DNA of 29,172 nucleotides from Bradymonadales bacterium. Lineage in GTDB: Bacteria; Myxococcota; Bradymonadia; REDH01. The translations under genes were made by a program, and so were the position numbers. The first letter of the stretch is position 1; each line of letters starts with the position of its first letter. The stretch spans positions 1 through 29,172 of the forward strand of contig CANKLS010000011.1 in NCBI GenBank assembly GCA_947483645.1. The letters run 5' to 3'. Positions 1 to 9,700 of this stretch are shown one piece after another. The notes below the pieces were generated by a model. The model made no database searches and had not been told where the DNA came from. It worked only from the letters and a program-made list of their open reading frames with translations.

Positions 1-725
1 AGCGCGTTGTGGTGGGTCGCAAAGGGGCGGGCCGTTGCGCCGCCCGGCGTGGCATGCATCATGGGCGTCTCGACCTCGAGGTAGTCGCGGCGGTCGAGGA
101 AGCTGCGGATGGCGCTGACGATGCGGGTCCGCTTGTAGAAGACCTCGCGGACCTCGTCGTTCATCACCAGGTCGACGTAGCGCATGCGGTAGCGCTGCTC
201 GACATCCGATAGCCCCTTGAACTTGTCGGGGAGCGGGCGGATGCTCTTGGTGAGCATGATGATCTCGGTCGCGGCGACCGAGAGTTCGCCCGTCTTCGTG
301 CGCATCAGTGTGCCGCGGAAGCCGAGGATGTCGCCGAGGTCGAAGGTGAGGAGGCGGTCGAAGAGCTCCTGGCCTACGCTGCCGAGCGAGACGAAGACCT
401 GCAGGAAGTTGTCATCGCTCGGCGCTCCTTTGAGGCCGTCGCGGCAGGTGCGGTCGGCGAGCTTGAGGAAGGCGGCCTTGCCCATCTTGCGGAAGAGGCG
501 GAGGCGTCCGGCAACGGTCACGGGGATAGCCCGCTCCGCGAGCTCCTCCGCGGGCATCGAACCGGCTTCGGCATAGACCTGCGCGGCGGTGTGACTCACC
601 TCGAAGCCGTTCGCGAAGGGGCTGGTGCCGGCCTCGCGGAGGGCGTCCACCTTGGCCACACGCTCCTGCACGATGTGGTTGTCGAAGCGGTCGCGATAGG
701 CAGAGATGCGTTGGTCGTGGCTCAT
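1..725 (-). CDS. lysS: Lysyl-tRNA synthetase, class II (N-terminal part, cut by window edge)
   Basis: Charges tRNA-Lys with lysine in the cytoplasm. About 241 codons are visible from the ATG at 725; the gene continues past position 1, so roughly half of a usual ~500-residue LysS is present. Residues ~65-165 fit the OB-fold anticodon-binding domain. Then comes the class II motif 1 region with QRYRMRYVDL, a helix ending in FLDRRDYLEVETPMM, and HATPGGATARPF, all typical of LysS. The start lies 11 bases after the prfB stop, so the two are probably co-transcribed; prfB-lysS is also the E. coli order. No strong Shine-Dalgarno is visible, which fits translation coupled to prfB. A short insert (around DRTCRDGLKGAPSDD) interrupts the usual OB-fold loop. 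Identification is secure; only the C-terminal catalytic motifs are unseen. Confidence 0.95.
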   Translation of the reverse strand, partial: MSHDQRISAYRDRFDNHIVQERVAKVDALREAGTSPFANGFEVSHTAAQVYAEAGSMPAEELAERAIPVTVAGRLRLFRKMGKAAFLKLADRTCRDGLKGAPSDDNFLQVFVSLGSVGQELFDRLLTFDLGDILGFRGTLMRTKTGELSVAATEIIMLTKSIRPLPDKFKGLSDVEQRYRMRYVDLVMNDEVREVFYKRTRIVSAIRSFLDRRDYLEVETPMMHATPGGATARPFATHHNA

Positions 726-736
726 GCGTGGGCCCG

Positions 737-1883
737 TCAGTAGGCTTCGTCGGAAGGCGCGACGGCAATGCCCTTGCGAGCTGCCATCGCGTTCGCGAAC
801 TGGAGGAGATAGGTGTCGATGAAGGGCTGCAGGTCGCCGTCGAGTACGCCGCCCGTGTTGCTGGTTTCGTGCTGGGTCCGGAGGTCTTTGACCATCTGGT
901 AGGGAGCGAGGACGTAGCTCCGAATCTGGCTGCCCCAACCCACATCGGCCTTATCGGCGTAGAGCGCTGCATTGATGGCTTCGCGCTTGCGCTGCTCTTC
1001 TTCGTAGAGCCGGCTGCGGAGCATCTTCATGGCCGTGGAGCGGTTCTTGAGCTGCGAGCGCTCGCTCTGGCACTGCACGACGGTGTTGGTCGGGATGTGG
1101 GTGATTCGGACGGCCGAGTCGGTCCGATTGACGTGCTGTCCGCCGGAGCCCGAGGCGCGGTAGGTGTCGATGCGGAGGTCGGCCTCCTTGATGTCGACCT
1201 CGATGGCGTCGTCGATTTCGGGGAGCACGCCGACCGAGGCAAACGAGGTGTGGCGGCGGGCCTGGCTGTCGAAGGGGGAGATGCGCACGAGCCGGTGCAC
1301 GCCCGTCTCCGGTCGGAGGTAGCCGAAGGCGAACTCGCCGGTGACGTGGAAGGTGGCGCCCTTGATGCCCGCCTCTTCGCCATCCTGGTAGTCGAGGACC
1401 TCAGTCTTCCAGCCCTTCTTCTCACAGAAGCGGAGATACATGCGGTAGAGCATGTGGGCCCAGTCTTGGCTCTCGGTGCCACCGGCGCCGGCGGCGATGG
1501 TGACGATGGCGTTGTTGCGATCGGTGGGGCCGCTGAGCATGCGCTCCAGCTGCATCTTTTCGAGTACCGCGTCGGCCTCGGCGAGGCCGACCTTGAGGTC
1601 CTCGGCGACAGCCTCTTCACCCATCTCGGCGCCCAGCTCGAGCAGCGCGCCGCAATCGGCAAGTTTGCCAGACAGCTCCTTGAAGAAGGTCAACACCTTC
1701 TCCAGGTTGGCCCGCTCCTGCATGACAGTCTGGGCCTTGTCTGCGTCGCCCCAGAAGGCGGGGTCGGACATCTGATAGTTCAGTTCTTGGAGTTTCTCGG
1801 TCTTGCGAGCGACGTCAAAGATACCCCCGGAGCTCGCCAAGCCGCTGATTCAGCGACTGGAGCTCTTCACGAAACTGTTCCAT
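737..1883 (-). CDS. prfB: Peptide chain release factor 2 (RF2), made by programmed +1 frameshift
   Basis: Recognises UGA and UAA stop codons and triggers peptide release on the ribosome. Translation starts at the ATG at 1883 (MEQFREELQSLNQRLGELR), reads 22 codons, meets an in-frame TGA at 1817-1815, and must shift +1 (after CTT at 1820-1818) to continue as DVARKTEKLQ. The full product is about 381 residues, against 365 in E. coli. The stop-codon recognition tripeptide SPF is at residues ~202-204 and the catalytic GGQ at ~247-249 (GSGGQHVNRTDSAVRITH). Reading only the second frame would give a false TTG start at 1840 and lose the true N-terminus. lysS follows after 11 bases. RF2 shortage raises frameshifting, so the gene is expected to be autoregulated, as established for this family. 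Confidence 0.97.
1814..1829 (-). promoter_or_regulatory. RF2 programmed +1 frameshift signal
   Basis: On the minus strand the sequence reads CGG GGG TAT CTT TGA C. This is the known prfB recoding element: a purine-rich, Shine-Dalgarno-like stretch, the slippery CTT codon, the in-frame TGA stop and a following C that weakens termination. The zero frame is open upstream from the ATG at 1883, and the +1 frame is open downstream to 737 with RF2 homology starting immediately. It differs from the E. coli element only at the first base of the quoted stretch (CGG for AGG). Confidence 0.96.
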
Positions 1884-1931
1884 CTTTGGGACCCTGGGCG
1901 CGGCGCCGGATGGGCGCGTGTTGGCGCTGTC

Positions 1932-1960
1932 GGTTAGCCCCGCGCGAGCGGCTGCGTCAA
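1932..1960 (-). promoter_or_regulatory. Candidate promoter for prfB-lysS
   Basis: The 90-base gap between the thioredoxin-TPR stop and the prfB ATG holds, on the minus strand, TTGACG (1960-1955), a 17-base spacer and CTAACC (1937-1932). The -35 box is close to consensus and the -10 box is poor. A transcript would start near 1925, giving a ~40-base leader. This is a weak inference from sequence alone. Confidence 0.3.
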
Positions 1961-1973
1961 GCGGCTTATGGGC

Positions 1974-3056
1974 TCAGGGGGCCGCGGCGGCAGCCTCGGC
2001 GAAGCGGGCCGCCTGCTTTGCGTAGTAGGGGTCGGTGGGCTGGTCGGCCTGCGCGCGGGCCGACTCGGTCGCAGCACCGGCATGGTCGCCGTTCGCGGCG
2101 AGGAGTTCCGCAAGCGTGTCGCGCAGACCGGCATCCTTGGGTGCCAGTTCGAGGCCGCGGCGGGCGATGGCGATACCGGTCTCCAGCTCCCGCTTCTCGC
2201 GGAAGTAGAACCAGGCAATGGCATTGGCTGTGCCCGCATCGGGCTCGGCTGCGAAGGCCCGCTCAGCGGCGGCAGCGGCGGCGGGTCCGTTGCCGGCCTT
2301 GAGGTAGGCGACCACGGTCTGCACCCGCGCCTCGGAGGACTCGTTCGAGCCGGGGAAGTCGCGCTCGATGCAAACAAAGGTCTCGACCGCCTTGGCATAC
2401 TGCTTCAAGCCACGGAGGAAGTGATACTTGCCGAGCACCATGAGCGCCCTCCGGTCGAGGCCGGTGGCGCTGCCCTTGGCCCGCTGGATGACGGTCTGCA
2501 GCGCAACTTCGGACTCGTTTGCGAGGCCGCGCACCGAGGCCCGAAAGCCGAAGTCGAAGAGCAGTTCGAGGTCGTCCGGCGCGGCCTTCACCTTCTCCCG
2601 GAGCGCCTCGAGCGTGCCCTTGCCCGAGAGGTCATCGGTGAGCGCAGCGGCGAACTCGGTTGCAGGCAGGAAGCCGAAGACGCGGTCGATCTCGGTGCCG
2701 TCGCCGCGGAGCAACAGGACGGTCGGATAGCCGACCACATGGTAGCGCTCGACGAGCGGAATGCCGGCCGCTGACTCGGCGTCGATGCGCATCGCCACCA
2801 TCCCGTCGGTGATGCTCGCCACCTCCTCGGTCGGGAAGACCTCGGCATCGAGCTTGTGACAGGGGCCGCACCAGGTTGCATAGAGGTCGAGGAGCAGCGG
2901 CTTGCCCGCGGCCTTTGCCTCGGCGAGCGCCGCTTCGAAGGAGCCCTCGGTCCAGCGCACGCCTGCGGCGGAGGCCCGGGCAGGAAGCAGGCAGAGGAGC
3001 GCGGCAGGGAGCAGAAGTGCGACAAGGAATCGGTAGGAAGCGCGGCGTGCGTTCAT
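1974..3056 (-). CDS. Exported thioredoxin-fold protein with C-terminal TPR-like repeats
   Basis: A 360-residue protein with a Sec-type signal peptide (residues ~1-31, cut near ARASAAG). The thioredoxin-like domain follows at ~32-140, with WCGPC at 62-66 and the cis-proline loop VVGYPT (Pro111). The rest (~140-360) is helical and Ala-rich with TPR-like units, for example LRDTLAELLAANGDHAGA. The family is expected to act in disulfide reduction or exchange, or as a stress-linked thioredoxin, in the periplasm. The intact CxxC pair supports redox activity, but the partner is unknown. It lies 33 bases after the M60 lipoprotein gene and 90 bases before prfB, on the same strand. The start at 3056 has no clear Shine-Dalgarno. 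The fold is secure; the role is not. Confidence 0.85.
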   Translation of the reverse strand: MNARRASYRFLVALLLPAALLCLLPARASAAGVRWTEGSFEAALAEAKAAGKPLLLDLYATWCGPCHKLDAEVFPTEEVASITDGMVAMRIDAESAAGIPLVERYHVVGYPTVLLLRGDGTEIDRVFGFLPATEFAAALTDDLSGKGTLEALREKVKAAPDDLELLFDFGFRASVRGLANESEVALQTVIQRAKGSATGLDRRALMVLGKYHFLRGLKQYAKAVETFVCIERDFPGSNESSEARVQTVVAYLKAGNGPAAAAAAERAFAAEPDAGTANAIAWFYFREKRELETGIAIARRGLELAPKDAGLRDTLAELLAANGDHAGAATESARAQADQPTDPYYAKQAARFAEAAAAAP

Positions 3057-3089
3057 GGTTGGCTCAGGGTGAGTGGCTGCAGACGGTGG

Positions 3090-5636
3090 TCAGCGCATGG
3101 GGTGGTCGAGCCACTCGGGCAGGCCGGCGACAGCGGTGCGGGTGGCAGCATCGATGGGGAAGGCCCAGGCCTCGTAGAAGTTGATGAGGTTGAAGCCGGC
3201 CGCGCGCGACGACTCGATGACCCAGGTCTGGATGCGGGCGTTGTCGTCGTCGGCCGGCCGCTCCGCCTCGGTCATGTTGCGGTAGCGGGCGAACACGGTT
3301 GAGAAGAGCTCCCAGCCGAACCGCTCCTGGAGCTGAAGGTAGGTCTCGAGCGCTGTCCAGACCGACCAGTTTGCAAAGTTGGGTGCCCGCCGCCAGCTGG
3401 CGATCGTCGAGGCGCGGCTCGCGGCGGTGATGGCCGGATGAGCCGAGGCGCGCGGAGTGCCGGCCACCTCTTCGGAGAGATAGACCGACCAGAGATTGCA
3501 GGTGGTTTCGGTGGTGCCGGGCAGGATCCAGTCGTTCCACTGGTGGTTGTGGCCGAACTCGTGGAAGGGGCCCCACATGCCGTCGGCGGCGCTTCCGCTC
3601 ACGAGCGCAACCTGCGGCGCCGCGTCGAGGTGGCCCATCACGGGGTAGCCGGAGTGAAGGTATCCAGCGCTGATCTCACGGTCTGCGACGATGCGCTCGG
3701 CGCGGAGCGTCGAACGGTCGAAACCGCCGAGCGTGCCGGCTGCCGTCATCGCGCGGGCCCAGTAGTCCTGAGGCACAGCGGCGTCGGCGACCTCGAGCGC
3801 GACCGAGGCGGGGATGGAGCCAATCCAGCCTGCAGTCTCAATCTCTGCCCAGGGCGCGCCGAGCTGCTGCATCGCCTGCCAGTCGGCGAGCGTGTCGCGG
3901 CCTCGGACATGGTGGGCCATCGCGACGGCGCCCTCGATGGTCACCGTGACGGGCCCGAGCGAAGCGGTGCGAGGAACCGTGATGTAGATGGGGCCGCCGA
4001 AGCCGTTCGCGATGAGCGTGACCGCCTCTGCGAGCGGCGCGCTGCGGACGATGCGGGGCATGCGGGGCCAGCTGGCGAGGCCGAAGAGGGTGTCGGTGTG
4101 GGCGCCTACCTGAACGCCGAGGCCGTCGCCTGCGAGGTTGGCGGGGATGGTCACTGTGATGAGCTCGCCCGGCGCGGCGTAGAGGCCGGTGCTGCGCCAG
4201 AGGTCGTCGCCTGCGCCGGAGTAGATGAAGTTGAGCGGGTAGCCGGCATCGTTTCCGTCGACGGTCAGCGTCTTGGCGTTACGCGGCGCATCCTGCGCGA
4301 CGGGGCCGGGGAAATCGCTGCCGGCGGGGTGGGCGACGACCTGATCCGCAGGCAGATCGAGCGCCTCGCGGATCTGCACCCGGGCTGCCAGCGCACGAAC
4401 GGGCTCGCTTGCGGGCACCACAGGGTCGGCCTCGGTCGGGACGACGGCGCCCTGCCCTGCGCTGAAGGCCTGGGCAGCAACAAAGATGGACGAGTCGGTC
4501 GGGACCCAGGAGACGGCGACGCCCGCGGCGGAGGCAGCCCGGTCAGCTTCAGCGGACGAGAGCGAGATCTGGCCGGCATCGACGGCTGCCATCGCGTCGA
4601 GCGCGCAGGTGGCTTGGAGAAGGTCGGAGGCGCGGTTGGAAACGAGGTCGTAGGCGCCAGAATCGGCGGTATCACCCGTGACGAGGATGCCGGTGGGACG
4701 GAGCAGTTTGTTGCCCGGGAAGTTGGTCGCCTCGTCGTCGCGCGACTGCCCCCACCACCAGGCGTGGCCGCCGCTGATGAGACCGCCGCCCGCCTCCACA
4801 AAGGCGTGGATGTTGGCGAGGTTGGTCGCGGAGTAATCCTCGTAGTTGGTGGTCACGAAGACATCGACGCCGTCGAGTGCGTCGGCGGCCCCGACGACGA
4901 CCGTGTAGCCTTCGGCCTCGAGCATCGCGGCGGCGCGGTCGTAGCTCCGGTCGAGCGCGATGACGCCCGTGCGTCCGCTACCGCTGCCCGTCCAGGCAAC
5001 CGCGTTGCGCACCAGCTGGGCAAGGGCCGGCGCATCAACCGGGTCGCGGTTCAAGAGCCCCTCGTGGGCAATCGTGAAGACCCTGCCGGCGCCTTGGAGG
5101 GCAGCGGCTGCGATGATACGCTCGCCGCTGTCGACGATGACGGGGAAGGCATTTCGGCCGCCAACGACCAGGTAGGAGGGGAGCGCGCCGTCGGTGTTGA
5201 AGGCCGTGACGCCCTCCAGCAGGAGCGCCCGTTCGGCTTCGGCGTCACAGCTACAGCGGGTGCCGCCGCCATCGGTTTCCACGCAGGAGGCGATCTCTGC
5301 TGGACCGCACTGAACCGCCGGATCGGCGCAGCCCGTGAGCGGAGCCGTGTCGCCACCCGTGTCGCTGCCCGTGTCGCTGCTGCCGGTGTCGCCGCTGCCG
5401 GCCCCGGTGTCGGCCGAGGTGCCGGTGTCATCAGCCGTGTCGCCCGAACCCGCAGCGTCACCGCCCGCGTCTGTAACGGCGTCGCCCGCCGTATCGGCTT
5501 CGATGATGCCGCTGGCGGCGCCGCCGTCAGAACCGCAGGCAGCGGTGGTGAGAAGGAGTAGCGAGAGGGAAAGCGACCAGACAGGCGTACGCACTGAGAG
5601 ACCCGAGGAAGAGGGGCGAAACAGCTTCTCTCCCAA
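3090..5636 (-). CDS. Lipoprotein with M60/enhancin-like metallopeptidase domain
   Basis: An 848-residue predicted lipoprotein: a hydrophobic segment ends in the lipobox TTAAC (Cys34). Residues ~49-98 form a Ser/Asp/Thr/Gly linker rich in DTG units, then a short Cys-rich segment (~103-130). Residues ~135-330 resemble the Rossmann/glutamine-amidotransferase-like N-terminal region of TCAF-type M60-like proteins (GGGLISGGHAWWWGQ at ~283-297). The C-terminal half carries the gluzincin motif HEFGHNHQ (692-699) with a downstream Glu in TTETTCNLWSVY (Glu710). M60 enzymes cleave glycoproteins such as mucins; the substrate here is unknown. The start is uncertain: TTG at 5636, or GTG at 5594, which gives a tighter signal peptide (MRTPVWSLS...). 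It sits 30 bases after the dnaJ-like gene. Confidence 0.82.
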   Translation of the reverse strand: MGEKLFRPSSSGLSVRTPVWSLSLSLLLLTTAACGSDGGAASGIIEADTAGDAVTDAGGDAAGSGDTADDTGTSADTGAGSGDTGSSDTGSDTGGDTAPLTGCADPAVQCGPAEIASCVETDGGGTRCSCDAEAERALLLEGVTAFNTDGALPSYLVVGGRNAFPVIVDSGERIIAAAALQGAGRVFTIAHEGLLNRDPVDAPALAQLVRNAVAWTGSGSGRTGVIALDRSYDRAAAMLEAEGYTVVVGAADALDGVDVFVTTNYEDYSATNLANIHAFVEAGGGLISGGHAWWWGQSRDDEATNFPGNKLLRPTGILVTGDTADSGAYDLVSNRASDLLQATCALDAMAAVDAGQISLSSAEADRAASAAGVAVSWVPTDSSIFVAAQAFSAGQGAVVPTEADPVVPASEPVRALAARVQIREALDLPADQVVAHPAGSDFPGPVAQDAPRNAKTLTVDGNDAGYPLNFIYSGAGDDLWRSTGLYAAPGELITVTIPANLAGDGLGVQVGAHTDTLFGLASWPRMPRIVRSAPLAEAVTLIANGFGGPIYITVPRTASLGPVTVTIEGAVAMAHHVRGRDTLADWQAMQQLGAPWAEIETAGWIGSIPASVALEVADAAVPQDYWARAMTAAGTLGGFDRSTLRAERIVADREISAGYLHSGYPVMGHLDAAPQVALVSGSAADGMWGPFHEFGHNHQWNDWILPGTTETTCNLWSVYLSEEVAGTPRASAHPAITAASRASTIASWRRAPNFANWSVWTALETYLQLQERFGWELFSTVFARYRNMTEAERPADDDNARIQTWVIESSRAAGFNLINFYEAWAFPIDAATRTAVAGLPEWLDHPMR
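5343..5492 (-). repeat. Low-complexity DTG/SGD-coding repeat in the M60 lipoprotein linker
   Basis: About 150 bases of imperfect short repeats encode a Ser/Asp/Thr/Gly linker (residues ~49-98), with units such as SGDTGSSDTGSDTGGDT. On the plus strand they appear as recurring gtgtcgctgcc-like and gtgtcgccgctgcc-like units. It probably works as a flexible spacer between the lipid anchor and the folded domains, and may vary in length between strains. Confidence 0.75.
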
Positions 5637-5666
5637 GCATCAAGGCCCGCCGTTTGGCAAGCCTCT

Positions 5667-6659
5667 TCAGCGCTTTGCTACCAGGTCGCGGAGCTTCTCG
5701 GCCAAGGCCCGTGCCTCAAGGTCGAGCAGCGGCTGGCGGCTGGCGTCTACCGTGACCTCCACCAACAGGTCGCCCGTCTTTCCGCCACGCGTCACACCCT
5801 TCCCTGCGACACGGACGCGGTGGCCGGCAGAGTGCCCGGGCGGGATGGGGACAGGAGTGAGGCCGTCGAGGGTCTCGACCGATGCGTCGCAGCCGAGCAG
5901 CGCGTCGATGGGGCCGATGGTGGTGCTCGAGATGAGCGAGATGCCCTCGCGTCGGAGCGTGCGGTGGGGTTCGACCTGCACCTCGAGCATGAGATCGCCG
6001 GGCGCGGCACCACCGATGCCGTCGCCGCCCTTGCCCTTGATGCGGAGCTTATCGCCGTTGTCGGCCCCCGAGGGGATGTTCACGCTCAGCGACTTGGACT
6101 CTGCGATGAGACCTTGGCCGCGGCAGCGCGAACAGGCAGCGTTTCCGGAGATGCCGCGTCCGCTGCAGGCGGGGCAGGCGGTGGGGCGCTCATACTGGAA
6201 CTTGGTGGTGAGGCCCCGCGCTGCCTGGTCGAAGCGGATGCGGATTTTGAGGTCGAGCTGGCTGCCGGGCGTAGGGCCCTTGGGACGGGGCGAGAATCCT
6301 CCAAAACCGCCGCCGCCACCGCCGAAGGGGCTGCCGGCTCCAAACAGGTCGAAGAGGTCTTTGAGCTCGGCACCGGCCGGGCCGCCACGGGTGCCGGGGC
6401 GGGCGGTGGGGCCGGCAGCGCGTGGGTCAAACCCATCCTGCAGGCTGGCTGTGCCAAACTTGTCGAAGCGGGCCCGTTTGTCGTCGTCCGAGAGGATCTC
6501 GTAGGCTGTGGAGACGGCCTTGAACTTCTCTTCCGCGGCGGCGTTGTCGGGGTTGTGGTCGGGGTGGTAGCTCCGTGCCAGCTTCCGATAGGCCTTCTTG
6601 ATCTCGTCTGCGGTAGCCGTCCGGCTGACGCCGAGCGTCTTGTAGGGGTCCAAAGGCAT
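5667..6659 (-). CDS. DnaJ/CbpA-like co-chaperone with a reduced zinc region
   Basis: A 330-residue Hsp40 that should stimulate DnaK ATPase in the cytoplasm. The J domain is at residues ~3-70 with the HPD motif at 32-34 (YHPDHNP). A Gly/Phe-rich region follows (~104-123). The middle has only two CxxCxGxG motifs (CPACSGRG from 162 and CSRCRGQG from 176), where canonical DnaJ has four. The C-terminal substrate-binding beta domains are present ([21 protein letters not shown] and [15 protein letters not shown]). So it lies between DnaJ and CbpA types. The ATG at 6659 begins exactly at the J domain; an in-frame TTG at 6677 is the alternative start. It heads the minus-strand run to lysS and diverges from the giant TPR gene. 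A separate main dnaJ probably exists elsewhere. Confidence 0.9.
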   Translation of the reverse strand: MPLDPYKTLGVSRTATADEIKKAYRKLARSYHPDHNPDNAAAEEKFKAVSTAYEILSDDDKRARFDKFGTASLQDGFDPRAAGPTARPGTRGGPAGAELKDLFDLFGAGSPFGGGGGGFGGFSPRPKGPTPGSQLDLKIRIRFDQAARGLTTKFQYERPTACPACSGRGISGNAACSRCRGQGLIAESKSLSVNIPSGADNGDKLRIKGKGGDGIGGAAPGDLMLEVQVEPHRTLRREGISLISSTTIGPIDALLGCDASVETLDGLTPVPIPPGHSAGHRVRVAGKGVTRGGKTGDLLVEVTVDASRQPLLDLEARALAEKLRDLVAKR

Positions 6660-6780
6660 CTCTCCACGCAGCGGCAAGGGAACGGTCCCAAGCCTAACGG
6701 GTGTTGCAACCGCGTGGAAGCGGAAGGCGTCGATTGCATTTTGCGCGGGAGCGGGAGCGTGTAGTCACGCTTCAAACTAC

Positions 6781-6786
6781 GAGGTG
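6781..6786 (+). promoter_or_regulatory. Ribosome binding site deciding the start of the first giant TPR gene
   Basis: GAGGTG lies 6 bases before the ATG at 6793. It overlaps the alternative in-frame GTG at 6784, which makes that GTG unlikely to be the start. Confidence 0.6.
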
Positions 6787-6792
6787 TCGCAT

Positions 6793-9700
6793 ATGTCGAA
6801 CGCAAGCATCGCTCAGGCTCTTGGTCAGTCGCTCGCTCCCGAACATGCGGCCTTTGTCCATAGGCTCCGCGCGACCTACGCGGCCCACGATGCGGTGGAA
6901 GCAGCACGTCTGATGCGTGAGGCTGCAGCGGAATCGGGCAATGATGCTCCGCTCTACCACCTGACGGCAGCCGACCTGTTGAGCGGTCTCCCGGCGCACC
7001 GGCGCGCGCGGCTCGACCACCTCCGCGCGGCCTACGCTGGGGCGACCGGCTGGCAGCGTGACCTTGAGGCTGCCTGGAGCGCCGCCGGAGTGGCCGACGC
7101 CCGCGCGGTTGTAGCGCTCGAGCAGTCTGTGCACGTCGACCCGACCGATATCTCGCGCGCCGAGATGGCCGTAGCGGAGGCCGACCGGGCCGGCTGCCTT
7201 CCACTGCTCGCGGAGGCCTGGGAGCAGCTCATCATGCTCCGTCGGAGCGAAGCGCTCCGCTGTGCCCTCGAGCTCGAACTGCGGCTCGATGCGCCGGACG
7301 CATCAGAGATTGAGGCCACCTACGAGTCTGCCCTGCGGCTCTCCATGCAGCAGGAGCGGCTCGTCGCCTGGCTCACCCGTCGCTGGGAGCGCGAACTTTC
7401 CGCGCCCTCGGTCGCGAGCGTCGAGGCCGGCGTGGAGCTCATCGGGCTTTATGCGGCGGCCGATGAAATCGACCGTGCAGCCGCCATCGCACGGCTCCTC
7501 TGGCACCAGACCGGCATCAGCTCCAACGCCACCAGCGAGGCGCTCGACGCCTTGGCACGTTCTGCGCCCAAGGCCCTCCCGACCCTCTTGCTGCTGCGGC
7601 AGCGGGCAGAGCTGCTCGAGCGCTGGGACGAAGCGATGGATCGCATCGAGGAGGAGGCAGAGGCAACCGAGCAGCCCGTCGCCGCGGCGCAACTCTTGCT
7701 CCACGCCGCCAGCATTGCGGTCGAGCAGGCAGCCTCTCCCGGTCGCTCCCTCGACCTGATCCGTCGCGCAACCCTGCTCGATACGGGTGTCCGCGCCAGG
7801 GCCGCAGCGCTGCTAGATACTGCGATTGAGCGCTCGACCGGGACCCTTCGCGACGAGCTGCTCGTCGACCGCCGCAGCCTCGCCGGTTCGCTCGGCGACT
7901 GGGCCACGCTCTACCGTCTTTCCGTGGAACGGCTCCCCGCTGTCCTCGCGCCCGAGGCCCGCGCTTCGCTCCTGCTGGAGCTCGGCGAGATGGAGCAGCG
8001 CGGACTCTCCACGCCACAGTCTGCGATGGAGCGGTTTGTCGAGGCTGCCCAGCTGGCACAGATGGAGGCGACGCGGCATCTCGCCATCGAACAACTCTAC
8101 AGGCTCCTCGAACAGCCCACGGTGCAGCTCACGGTGGCGGAGCGTCTTCTTGGACTCCTGCAGGGCGATGACCAGCGGCCGGCACGACTCGCCATGCATC
8201 GGTTCCTGGCAGACCGCATCGCCGCACCGGAAGGACGGCTCGAACATCTGGTCGCGATTGCGCGAACGCTTGAAGCCATGGGCGACGAGGGCGCAGAGGC
8301 CGCATGGCAGCGCTGCTTCGAGGCAGCTCCGGCGCTCGACGAGGCATGGGAGCGGTCGCGGGAACTCGCCCTGCAGCGCGGCGATGGGCAACGCGCCTTT
8401 GCGCTCATCGATGCCCAGATCTCCTGCGCCACCACGCCCGAGAAGGCTGCGGCCCTGGCACGCATCCGGCTGCAGAACGCTGCCGGCTGGACGGGAGACC
8501 ACCGCGCCGCCTGGGGCGCCACCGCAGCCCTCTTCCTCCTCGACGCAGAGGCGCCCGAAGTCCCGACCTCGCTGTCTGCGCTCGCCCAGGCGCCCGAAGC
8601 GGTCGAGATGCTCGCCCTGCTGGAGCAACACCTCACAGCCAACGCACAGCCTCAACTTGTGGAGCGCTGGCTCCGGCTCGCCATCGCAGCACTGGGTTGG
8701 CGCCACCCCTACGCCCTCTCGCTCGCCGTCGGCCTGCTCGACCGGAGCCCGAACGACGCCGAATTCGCTGCGGAGGTCGAAGCGGCTGTCGAGGCAGCGG
8801 GCAGCGCCGAGCAGAAACTGTTCCTGCTCCGCCGCACAGCCTCGCGCTACCCCGATGATGCAGCCGCCACGCTTGCACTCGCGCGACACCTCGCCGGCGC
8901 CGGTGCATCGGACGAGGCTCAGGCGCTGCTGCAGGCCGCAGCGGAGCGCCTGCCCGAAGAGGCTGCGCTCTGGCGCGAAATCATCGCCATCGCCCGTGCG
9001 ACCGGGAGCACCGTCGCGGAGGTCGTCGCGCTCGAGGCGCTCTCCGAACTCCCCAGTCTGTCCCCCAGCGAACGGTTCGATGTCCTGATGGCGCTCGCCC
9101 GACACTACGACCTGACGCTCGGCCGCCCCGACCTCGCCGTTGCGCGCGCTTCCGCGGCCTGCCGCATCCGGCCGACCGATGCAGATGCCATCGGGCTCCT
9201 CCGCGACCATGCAGCCAGCTTCGGTGACTTCGGTCCGCTCGAAGCGGCGCTCGCCATCGCGGTAGGGCTCGAAGATGGAGACCCAGAAGGCCGGCTCTCG
9301 CTCGAGCGCCTTCAGCTTGCGCTCCGTCGCGGCGCTTCTGATGCCCCCGCTCTGGCAACTGCCCTGGTCGCCCGGACCGGACTCGCCGCAGAGGTCAGCC
9401 TGCTTGCGCGCTCCATCGCTGCAACGCTGGCAGCCAGCGACGAGACGCTCAGCTTTGATGCGGTCTGGTCACAGCTGGAGGCCTCCGCAGATGAACTGCC
9501 GGCAGCAGACTGGCAGCGCATCGGCGCCCGCCTGCACGAGGCCACAGACCCGACGACCGCCGGCGCCTTTGCGGCACGCTGGCTGGCCCGCGGCGGCGAA
9601 CTCTCCGACGACGAGCAGGATGCAGCCCTCGCAGCCATCCTGGCCGGAGGCGGCGCTACGGCGCAGACCTGGGTCGAGGTTGTAGAGCACCGGAGCGCGG

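Noticed and set aside
1815..1817. In-frame TGA suggesting prfB is a pseudogene
   Set aside because: It lies in the exact known recoding context and the rest of the gene is intact, so it is a regulatory frameshift.
728..2302. A 524-codon plus-strand open frame across prfB
   Set aside because: The minus strand encodes unmistakable RF2 with SPF and GGQ motifs.
3438..5561. A 707-codon plus-strand open frame opposite the M60 lipoprotein
   Set aside because: Composition is Gly/Val/Arg/Asp-rich without motifs; the minus frame has a lipobox and an intact HEFGH site.
6757..6770. Small inverted repeat GCGTG-TAGT-CACGC upstream of the first giant TPR gene
   Set aside because: Arms of only 5 bases are expected by chance in GC-rich DNA; not enough to call an operator or hairpin.
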